Positions 14,476 through 20,803 of a stretch of DNA of 29,909 nucleotides are shown here, piece after piece. Location: contig CAZUCE010000046.1 of the NCBI GenBank assembly GCA_964619265.1, positions 1-29,909 on the forward strand, in the 5' to 3' direction. The stretch's first letter is position 1; each line of letters starts with the position of its first letter. The DNA comes from CAZUCE01 sp964619265 (GTDB lineage: Bacteria > Planctomycetota > UBA1135 > GCA-002686595). The translations under genes and the position numbers were made by a program. The notes beneath the pieces are model-generated. The model saw only the letters and a program-made list of their open reading frames with translations. It was not told the DNA's origin and did no database searches.

Positions 14476-14790
14476 AATTGCCTCGAAGAGTCCTCGAGGC
14501 GTCTCCCGCTGAGGGCCCAAAAGCCTGGACAAGGGGGGCGGCTCCGGAGGGCCCGCTGAACGGGTTCAGAGCCTGTTCCACGGAACAGAGCCCTTTCTTA
14601 TAGCGTCCAAGAGCACTGAATCGTCCCCAGGGAGGCCATGTCACGGGCCTTCGTAGCTCGTCACGTCTCCCTCCGGGCCTGGTAGTCCCCCCGCGAGACG
14701 CGCATTCCGCGTCCATCAGGCCCTCCGAGTCGGTCATCGCCCGGACCCATTCTGTCCGGCCGAGTCCCGACGGCATCGCCTCTCTCCCAC
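14476..14790 (+). other. Intergenic region with two hairpins
   Basis: No gene is visible in these 315 bp. A perfect 7-bp stem, GCCTCGA/TCGAGGC (14480-14486 with 14494-14500), lies right after the upstream stop codon. A second, CTGTTCC/GGAACAG (14573-14579 with 14582-14588), is followed by CCCTTTCTTAT and could be a weak terminator for the upstream gene. The remainder should hold the protease promoter; no clear consensus is seen. Confidence 0.5.
14568..14600 (+). terminator. Possible weak terminator
   Basis: CTGTTCC/GGAACAG with a 2-nt centre, flanked by a GC/GC pair with a one-base bulge, leads into CCCTTTCTTA. The T-tract is interrupted, so this call is tentative. Confidence 0.4.
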
Positions 14791-17700
14791 ATGCAATACT
14801 CCCCTCGAGCCGCATCGCCGGCTTTGGTCCCTTGGGTGCTTCCCGCGCTCCTGCTGGGTCTCCCTACCGCTTCCGCCTTCCAAGAAGAACTCGTTCCGGA
14901 GGGCTCTGACGGGCCCATCTTGGAACGCTCCTTGGAGGAGTTTCGCGCTTCCACAGGCCAGGCCTGGCGAATGCGGCGCGATGCGCTGACCGGCTACGCC
15001 GACTTCGTCTACGGCGCCCGGCTTGCGGCTAGCTTCCAGCCCCGGGCCGACGCGGACTTCGCTGAGCTGGCGCGCGGGTACCTGGCGGAGGCGTATTCGG
15101 TGATGGGAGTCGATCCCGCTTCGCTGGGAGAGCCCACGGTCCACGTGCTGCCGGCTGCCCTGGGCGGCGGATCGGACAAGGTCGCGGTCAGCTTCGAACA
15201 ACAAGTGCGGGGCATTCCGGTGCATCGCGGACACGTCAACGTGCTGCTGAGCTTCGCGGGCGACCTGCTCGCGCTCGACTCCCGCGGGCTGCCCGAGCTG
15301 TCCGACCTGAACATTCGTCCGGCGACTTCCTCGTTGATCGCACGCGCGACCGCTTCTTCAGCCTTCGTTTCCCAGACCGGCGAAGCGCCGACTGAGATCG
15401 GCGAGCCTCGCCTGGTGATTGAGCAAGAAGTGAGCGGCAAGCGCCGTCAACCTACGCTTGCCTGGGAACTGGAGGTTCGGTTTGTGGACGAGGTCTCCGG
15501 GTTAGAGCTCGGGCGCCGCTACGCGATCGCGGCCGATGGTTCGCCGCGCGTTCTGCGCAACGACGATCTGATCCACTTCTTTGACGTCGGCGGGCAGGTT
15601 TTGTCGAACGCCTCCCCCGGTGAGCTGCCGGACACCGGCGCGAATCCCGAAACCGCCCAGCCGGCCGCCTACATGCGAGTCAGCTCGAGCGCCGGGACCG
15701 TCTTTACAGACACGGACGGCAACTTCAACTTTCCCGGTGTAACGGGGCCGCTCAGTGTGACCTTCGAATACGAAGGCCTGTACAACGACGTGGCGAACGA
15801 CCAGGGCGACCAGTTCACCTTGACCGAATCCCTGAGTGGGACGGGCAACACCGTGCTGATGAATGCGGATTCGCAAGCTCAGGTGACCTCGCAGTCCAAC
15901 GTCTTTGTCGAGTTGAACACGATGCGCGACTGGATTCGCGAGATCGACCCCTCGGACGGATCCATGGATTTCGTCAACACCTCCGAGGTGAATGAGAACT
16001 TTGTGGACTTCGGTGGCGGGCAAGTCATTACGGCTTGCAACGCGTTCTACAACGGCTTTAGCACCAACTACTTCCTTCCCGGCGGAAGTTGCCCCAACAC
16101 GGCCTATTCGACGGTCATCGCCCACGAACAGGGGCATTGGCTGAATGACCGCTATGGCAGCGGTAACGGGCCAGATGGATTCGGAGAGGGCAACGCCGAC
16201 GTGTTCGCGATGTACCTGTACGACACCCCGATCGTGGGCGCCAACTTTAGCGGCGGCGGATTCATCCGTTCGGGGGAGAACACCCTCCCGTATTGCGGCG
16301 ATGGCAACAATGGCTGCTACGGCGCGGTGCACACCGATGGTCAAGTGCACATGGGCGCGATGTGGAAAATGCGTCGCAACCTAAAGACGAAGCACGGATC
16401 GCAACTCGGCGGCTTGATCGCCGACCAGCTCTTTAGCGGCTGGATGAACACCTACGATCAATCCCAGATTGACAGTGTGATCGAAATCCAACTGTTGACG
16501 TTGGACGACGACGATGGAGACATCTCCAACGGTACGCCGAACTACGAAGAGATCGACGGTGCCTTCCGTGAACAGGGCTTCCCCGGGTTCGACATCTCTG
16601 TGATCTCGATCGCAAACGTCGTGGCCTTCGAAGACACGCTGGACGAGGCCGGGCCCTATGGGATCGCGGTGGACGCCAGCTCCTTGATTGGCAGCTCCCT
16701 GACGGACGTGCAGGTTCGCTTCGATTTGGGCTTCGGCGAGCAAATTCTCCCGATGGCGACGGCTGATGGCCTGACCTACACGGCGCTTTTGCCTGGGCTT
16801 CCTTCGCCCAGCGAAGTTTCCTACTTCGTCGAGGTGAACGACGCCGCCGGCAACGTGGGCGTTTGGCCTAGCACAGGGGTCGCTCGCTTTGCGGTTGGCG
16901 ATCTGGAAGTGCACTTCGCGGACGATTTCGAGGGTCCTGGAGACAACGGCTGGGTGCACGAGGAAATCGCCACTCAGGACGATTGGCAAAGGGATGTCCC
17001 CCAGGGCCGAAGCGGTTCCTCGATGGGGGTTGCGTGGTCCGATCCGGAGGTAGCCTCCAGTGGTCTGCGGGTGTGGGGCAACGACCTTGGACCTGACGGC
17101 TTCAACGGGGCCTACCAGCCGGACGTGGTGAACTTCCTCCGTTCGCCGGCCATCGATCTTTCCAGTGCCGCCGGTGCCATGCTCCGGTTCGATCGCTGGT
17201 TGACGGTGGAATCGGCCGCCTTTGATCAGGCTCAGATTCGAGTGAACGGAAACGTCGAGTGGGAGAACCCCACCAGTGGCAACCTGCTCGATACGGCGTG
17301 GACCACCTTTGACTTGGACCTGGCCGCCTACGACGGCGACGCCAACGCCGAGATCGAATTTCGATTGATCACCGATGGTGGCCTGAACCTTGGTGGATGG
17401 AACATCGACGACCTGTCGGTGTTCTCGCTGGCCGCGAGCCCGGTCAACGACCTGCCCGTGGCCTTTGGAACCGGCGTCGCCGGGCAAGCTGGGCTTCCGA
17501 CCCTCGACACACGTGGCGAGCCGGCGGTCCTTGGAAACGAGAACTTCCGGATCGCGCTCAAGAACGGCGTGCCCAGCGGCGCGGCCATCCTAGCAGCCGG
17601 CTCGGTTCAGACGTCGATTCCGCTGGAGGCGGGTGAGCTTCTGCTCGTACCGACCCTGCTGATCAACCAGTCGCTCGACCTGTTCGGCCAATCGGATCTG

Positions 17701-17829
17701 CCCGTGCCGCTCGGAGACAACCCGGGCCTGGTGGGAGCGACCCTGTTCTTGCAGGGCTTCGTCAGCGACTCTTCGGTCGTGGGCGGATTCGCAATCACGC
17801 CGGGCATCGCCGTGACCTTCGGCGCCTAA
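14791..17829 (+). CDS. Secreted zinc metalloprotease with propeptide and C-terminal beta domains
   Basis: This 1012-residue exported protein starts with a signal peptide (1-29, cleavage near TASA-FQ). An FTP-like inhibitory propeptide (about 90-180, VRGIPVHRGHVNVLL), as in fungalysin/thermolysin precursors, follows. The catalytic part holds HEQGH (His445, Glu446, His449) and the likely third zinc ligand Glu466 in GEGNAD, a gluzincin layout. A short carboxypeptidase-regulatory-like insert (VFTDTDGNFNFPGV) lies before it. Residues 711-870 look like a MAM/jelly-roll domain (DDFEGPGDNGW and WNIDDLSVFS). Residues about 887-1012 are a Gly/Leu/Pro-rich beta domain starting FGTGVAGQ and ending GFAITPGIAVTFG. 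Extracellular protein degradation is inferred. I cannot say whether M36 or another gluzincin family is closest. Monocistronic, with a strong terminator. Confidence 0.88.
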   Translation: MQYSPRAASPALVPWVLPALLLGLPTASAFQEELVPEGSDGPILERSLEEFRASTGQAWRMRRDALTGYADFVYGARLAASFQPRADADFAELARGYLAEAYSVMGVDPASLGEPTVHVLPAALGGGSDKVAVSFEQQVRGIPVHRGHVNVLLSFAGDLLALDSRGLPELSDLNIRPATSSLIARATASSAFVSQTGEAPTEIGEPRLVIEQEVSGKRRQPTLAWELEVRFVDEVSGLELGRRYAIAADGSPRVLRNDDLIHFFDVGGQVLSNASPGELPDTGANPETAQPAAYMRVSSSAGTVFTDTDGNFNFPGVTGPLSVTFEYEGLYNDVANDQGDQFTLTESLSGTGNTVLMNADSQAQVTSQSNVFVELNTMRDWIREIDPSDGSMDFVNTSEVNENFVDFGGGQVITACNAFYNGFSTNYFLPGGSCPNTAYSTVIAHEQGHWLNDRYGSGNGPDGFGEGNADVFAMYLYDTPIVGANFSGGGFIRSGENTLPYCGDGNNGCYGAVHTDGQVHMGAMWKMRRNLKTKHGSQLGGLIADQLFSGWMNTYDQSQIDSVIEIQLLTLDDDDGDISNGTPNYEEIDGAFREQGFPGFDISVISIANVVAFEDTLDEAGPYGIAVDASSLIGSSLTDVQVRFDLGFGEQILPMATADGLTYTALLPGLPSPSEVSYFVEVNDAAGNVGVWPSTGVARFAVGDLEVHFADDFEGPGDNGWVHEEIATQDDWQRDVPQGRSGSSMGVAWSDPEVASSGLRVWGNDLGPDGFNGAYQPDVVNFLRSPAIDLSSAAGAMLRFDRWLTVESAAFDQAQIRVNGNVEWENPTSGNLLDTAWTTFDLDLAAYDGDANAEIEFRLITDGGLNLGGWNIDDLSVFSLAASPVNDLPVAFGTGVAGQAGLPTLDTRGEPAVLGNENFRIALKNGVPSGAAILAAGSVQTSIPLEAGELLLVPTLLINQSLDLFGQSDLPVPLGDNPGLVGATLFLQGFVSDSSVVGGFAITPGIAVTFGA

Positions 17830-17892
17830 CAGGCCCCACCTGCGGCGGCCGTCTCCCCAAGCGGGAGCCGGCCGCCGGAACGCCTTCCTCCC

Positions 17893-17933
17893 AAGGCCGC
17901 GCTTCCGCACTCACCTGCGAGCGCGGCCTTTTT
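17893..17933 (+). terminator. Strong intrinsic terminator after the metalloprotease gene
   Basis: AAGGCCGCGCT (17893-17903) pairs perfectly with AGCGCGGCCTT (17920-17930), with an inner CGCA/TGCG extension, and runs into TTTTT. Just upstream, GGCGGCCG (17844-17851) pairs with CGGCCGCC (17869-17876), with a nested CTCCC/GGGAG, but that hairpin has no T-tract. Confidence 0.9.
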
Positions 17934-18050
17934 CGTGGGCAGGCCGAACCGGTGGAGTTGGATCGCATTCCCTGGGGCCTGCCTGTTCCTGGCGAGAATC
18001 TGCCCTGTTCACCCTGGGCGCCGTCCATCTTCCGTCAAGGGGCCCTAGGA

Positions 18051-18138
18051 GCCGATCAGATGGGAAAAGCGTGACGATCGCGCCAGGCTGAGCTGCACGC
18101 TCAGCTTTGAATTTGACTCCGTGGGGATGATCCGATCG
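18051..18138 (+). repeat. Diverged 88-bp direct repeat, copy 1
   Basis: This aligns without gaps to 19840-19927 (constant offset 1789); by eye 62 of 88 positions match, with blocks such as GCCAGGCTG and GTGGGG identical. The second copy lies just ahead of a transposase N-terminus, so I infer that both are left-end or upstream sequence of the same insertion-element family. Confidence 0.65.
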
Positions 18139-18177
18139 CTCTGCCGCTCGAGGTGCAAGCTGGTGCTCGAGTGAGGC

Positions 18178-18388
18178 AACCCCTTAGTCGGTCCGCAGCC
18201 TTCTAGAATTCGAGGGCGGCAGTGGCTGCCTTGGGGGTGTTTGGCTAGGTGAGTTGAGGGCGTGCGGAGCAGCGTGGGCCCCGAGGGGGTCACGCTGCTC
18301 CGCAATGAACTGCTTCGGACTGCGCGCGCCCAAGGCAGCCTACTGCCGCCCTCGAGTTCCAGAAGGCTGCGGACCGACAAAGGGGGTT
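18178..18388. repeat. 211-bp imperfect palindrome with nested hairpin
   Basis: The left arm 18178-18235 and right arm 18329-18388 are reverse complements over about 58-60 nt with few mismatches (shared core GTCGGTCCGCAGCCTTCT). Between them GCGGAGCAGCGTG (18264-18276) pairs perfectly with CACGCTGCTCCGC (18291-18303), with an inner CCCC/GGGG. Weaker complementarity continues outward. There is no T-tract and no gene. It lies among transposase remnants, so a junction of two inverted element ends or a fold-back element is likely. Confidence 0.75.
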
Positions 18389-18469
18389 CCCTCACAGCCG
18401 CCAGATTTTCCGGAACCCACATCTGGCAAAAACGGCTACGTCGAGCGGCTGATCGAGAAGCCCTCATCC

Positions 18470-18535
18470 GTCTCGATCAGGACGTGCCTCGAATTCGGTG
18501 GCCCGCACCATCGGTGCCACGGAGAGGCCGCCTAG
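18470..18535 (+). pseudogene. Transposase C-terminal remnant (integrase-core family), copy A
   Basis: The reading FGGPHHRCHGEAA followed by TAG (18533-18535) matches the 'VGGLHHRY..AA' ending that I know from stand-alone integrase-core (rve/DDE) transposases. Nothing recognisable as the catalytic core lies upstream; the palindrome occupies that position. It is a short, decayed 3' end only. Confidence 0.55.
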
Positions 18536-18614
18536 GCGACTCATCGTGCATATTGTGGAGGACAGGAGATCAGCCCCGGATGTTGGCGGTGCAACAACGC
18601 CCCAACAGGCAAGC

Positions 18615-19268
18615 TTACTCGACTCCGAGTTCTCCCTCTTGTCCGTTTATACCTGGAGCCGTTTGTAGGGGGGGCAGAGAATGTAGACCCGCCGAGGTAC
18701 TCCCTTCAGCATTGGCTGCGAGTGCGGTCAAGAAATCTTCTGACTTGCCTAAGAAGTTGGGTAGGTCACGAATGCTGTTCAGGAGAGCAGTCATGCGGGT
18801 CCAGGCCTCGGGGTTAGGCTCGAAAAAATGTTCCCGAATTTCGGGGTGATGCCAAATCGTTGCCAGCCGACCAGCGTAAGAGCTGTCGATCAATTCGATA
18901 TCGATGATATTGGAGACCCGCCAGGTCTCAAGGTATTCAAGCACTCCCATGTAGCGACGTATGCGATTCCAGCTCGCGTCGTCGAGTCCTACAACGCCGG
19001 GTCCCCAATCTCCATTAGGTCCGAGAAGGGTGTGGATCTCAAGGATGTCCTCGTCGCGAAGAAGCGAATTGAGCTCGAGCATCAGGCCTGCGAGCTCAGT
19101 CTTTTGAATCGTCTGGTGCTCCCTGTATTGGAGCCAGACCCCTAGCGCAAGAACAACTAAAGCGATCGACTCCATCCACAGGGGGATCAGCGTCGCTAGG
19201 CCAGATCGTTTTGATTGGCTTTCCCGGCCAGGGTCTGTGACGAGCGAAGCCGAGCGTGAGATGGTCAT
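18615..19268 (-). CDS. Single-pass membrane protein, DUF4760-like, between IS remnants
   Basis: This is an intact 217-residue frame. Residues 1-27 are polar and positively charged. Residues 28-46 (IPLWMESIALVVLALGVWL) are one transmembrane helix, followed by 'QYREHQTIQKTELAGLMLELNSLLRDED' and a helical soluble part with 'YMGVLEYLETWRVSNIIDIELI' and 'LATIWHHPEIREHF'. The layout resembles DUF4760-type proteins of unknown function, but I hold that loosely. Base composition is visibly poorer in GC than the neighbouring chromosomal genes, and the gene is flanked on both sides by transposase fragments, so acquisition with the mobile elements is likely. GGAG lies 14 nt before the ATG. No partner gene is seen. 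Confidence 0.6.
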   Translation of the reverse strand: MTISRSASLVTDPGRESQSKRSGLATLIPLWMESIALVVLALGVWLQYREHQTIQKTELAGLMLELNSLLRDEDILEIHTLLGPNGDWGPGVVGLDDASWNRIRRYMGVLEYLETWRVSNIIDIELIDSSYAGRLATIWHHPEIREHFFEPNPEAWTRMTALLNSIRDLPNFLGKSEDFLTALAANAEGSTSAGLHSLPPLQTAPGINGQEGELGVE

Positions 19269-19369
19269 TGCGTTCAGAGTTTCTCCAGAGGTGAGTGGGT
19301 ACTTGATGCCAAGATAACGAATGGGCTTCTCCGAGGGCAGGCTCCGCTTCTACGTGGCCAACTTCCTGT

Positions 19370-19823
19370 CGATTGATGTCATTTGAATTGAGCCGTAGTG
19401 GGGCGGCTAGCAGGCTCCGAGGTACCGTGGTTGCAGCGCCGATAGCTGCTGAGTTCCTGATAAGCGACCGGGACTCCATCTGCGGGATTCACTTCTGCTA
19501 GACGGCGAAGGCACTTGAGCTAGAGGAGATGGTGACCGCCTACCGCACCTCGAAGATGAATGCGCGCTGAGAGCGGCTGATTGGAATAGCTATGCCGGGA
19601 TCTTCTGAATCACGTAATCATGATGAGGAATGAGAGCATGCTCGGGGCCTGCTAAACGAGTACGCCAGCTACTACAAATCCGAGAGATGGCACCAGGCTC
19701 TCGATGGTCATCCATCGAGGACCGCACTCAGGCTGATTTCATGCCAGAGCGGAGTGACAGGTCGACGCGTCCTGTGCAGATTTCACCACACCTACCGAAG
19801 GGCGGTCTAGAACGCCGCAACGA
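19370..19823 (+). pseudogene. Transposase catalytic-core and C-terminal remnant, copy B
   Basis: Frameshifted and stop-interrupted, but clear: EFLISDRDSICG (from 19451), a TAG at 19499, AKALELEEMVTAYRTSKMNA (19505-19564), TGA at 19568, ERLIG, then in another frame DLLNHVIMM, then LLNEYASYYKSERWHQALDG (19649-19708) and RFHHTYRRAV with TAG at 19821. These match in order the second catalytic Asp, the 'NA.AER' catalytic Glu and the C-terminal 'YY...R.H..L' and 'HHRY' motifs of IS3/IS481-like integrase-core transposases. The Asp (19466) and Glu (19571) codons are separated by 34 residues, close to the DD(34/35)E spacing. Two stops and at least two frameshifts show that it is dead. Confidence 0.82.
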
Positions 19824-19839
19824 GGTTTCTGGACCAACA

Positions 19840-19927
19840 GCCGATCGGGTGGCGAACATGTGACCGTCGTGCCAGGCTGGGGTGCGTGCTCCGCTGGGGG
19901 TTTGCCCTAGTGGGGCTGGTCCGATTG
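19840..19927 (+). repeat. Diverged 88-bp direct repeat, copy 2
   Basis: Ungapped partner of 18051-18138, about 70% identical by eye. It starts 17 bp after the stop of transposase copy B and ends about 24 bp before the N-terminal fragment of copy C, the position expected for an element boundary. Confidence 0.65.
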
Positions 19928-19951
19928 GCAGTTCGGCCAAGGCGTGATCTC

Positions 19952-20194
19952 ATGCCCGAGAGCTTTGCTCTACGACATGAGCTGAACATTCTGCAGCGGG
20001 CAGTCGCTCGACCGGCGATTCGCGGCCGAGATCGGCTGATATGGATCTCGATCAGTCGACTTTAGAGCGACGGGTGAGAGGCTCTCGCGATCGTGGAGCT
20101 TGAAGCTGCTTTCCCATGGCGGAGGAGGCTTCGTACGTATTGGAGACGCAGGAGGGCCCGAGTTCCCGGGGAGGCCGCTGATCTCCGGGCGGGC
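19952..20194 (+). pseudogene. Transposase N-terminal remnant, copy C
   Basis: From the ATG at 19952 the frame reads ESFALRHELNILQRAVARP, then RGRDRLIWISISRL and TAG at 20063. This is the typical N-terminal region of stand-alone integrase-core transposases ('LRHEL.VLRR', 'DRLFWV.LSRLW'). The same frame continues past stops with EALAIVELEAAFPWRRRLR and TYWRR, corresponding to the usual 'ALVIVKPETVLRWHRRGF..YWRW'. In a shifted frame PGRPLISG follows. The match fades out near the stop codon of the minus-strand gene at 20195, so the element is truncated there. Confidence 0.75.
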
Positions 20195-20803
20195 TCAAAG
20201 CGTCAAGGCAGCACGCGTCGCTTGGAACCAAAGCCGCGCCCAGGGGGGGGGCTGGGTTCGGGCTAGGTGGGCTTTGCGCCAGGCTAGTTTGCCTAGATCG
20301 GCCCATGGGTTGAGCCGGTCGAGGAGGAGCCGGCACTCCCCGTCCAGGGCTCGCAGGGAGACCCGGTGCAGTTGGCCAGGCGCGACGTCGAAGAGCATTT
20401 GATTCGAGATTTGGAGGGTGCGGCCACGTCGTGGCAGCTCGATCTCGAAGTACAGCCAGGCGTCCAGGCCTTCTAGCTCATAGCCCACATAGTTGAGCTG
20501 GCCTGGACCACCCTTTGGGCTGCGAACCAAAAAGCCCGTCTTGAGGAGGTTTTCGAGCAGCGGCTCGACGGCCTTGTCTTCGAGCCGCGGCGGATCGGAG
20601 TGATTGGCGCGCAAGGACCGCTCCAGATCCATGGAGTCGATCCGCAGGGCGACTTCGAGCGTACCGGCCTCCCCGTTGACCTCGGCCTCGGCCAAGGTCT
20701 CGTGTCCGGGGTGCCGATCGGCCTCTGCCGCGCTCGGGGCTGGCGTGAACCAACTCGCCGAGCTGAGCAGCAGGGCCGCGCAGGAAAAGGCCTTCTGGAT
20801 CAA
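20195..20803 (-). CDS. Exported DUF6702-like protein
   Basis: This 202-residue protein has a signal peptide (MIQKAFSCAALLLSSASWF, cleavage near PSAA). The next stretch, HPGHETLAEAEVNGEAGTLE then VALRIDSMDLERSLR, matches the start of DUF6702 proteins, which open with 'HPhH.S.tEi.yn....lEi..rif.dDLe'. The later part, YELEGLDAWLYFEIELP and 'SNQMLFDV', also fits that beta-rich family. Function is unknown. Its ATG overlaps the M1 aminopeptidase stop by 4 bp (ATGA), so the two are translationally coupled. I recall DUF6702 genes often standing next to M1 peptidase genes in Bacteroidota, which supports both calls. The stop codon abuts a transposase remnant, so the last residues may be altered relative to the ancestral protein. 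Confidence 0.75.
   Translation of the reverse strand: MIQKAFSCAALLLSSASWFTPAPSAAEADRHPGHETLAEAEVNGEAGTLEVALRIDSMDLERSLRANHSDPPRLEDKAVEPLLENLLKTGFLVRSPKGGPGQLNYVGYELEGLDAWLYFEIELPRRGRTLQISNQMLFDVAPGQLHRVSLRALDGECRLLLDRLNPWADLGKLAWRKAHLARTQPPPWARLWFQATRAALTL

Noticed and set aside
15502..17487. Two long minus-strand frames opposite the metalloprotease
   Set aside because: They mirror the codon pattern of the real gene, which has a signal peptide, HExxH site and terminator.
18178..18388. Integron attC site or CRISPR-like repeat
   Set aside because: No conserved attC core (RYYYAAC/GTTRRRY) was seen, arms are too long and too well matched, and there is no series of regularly spaced repeats or nearby integrase/cas gene.
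18254..18535. Small plus-strand gene of 93 residues
   Set aside because: Its first part runs through the palindrome and only its end resembles a protein, the decayed transposase tail. Kept as a pseudogene fragment.
19861..20065. tRNA or small RNA gene in the remnant zone
   Set aside because: No cloverleaf or anticodon-like arrangement could be found. The sequence is explained as transposase remnant.
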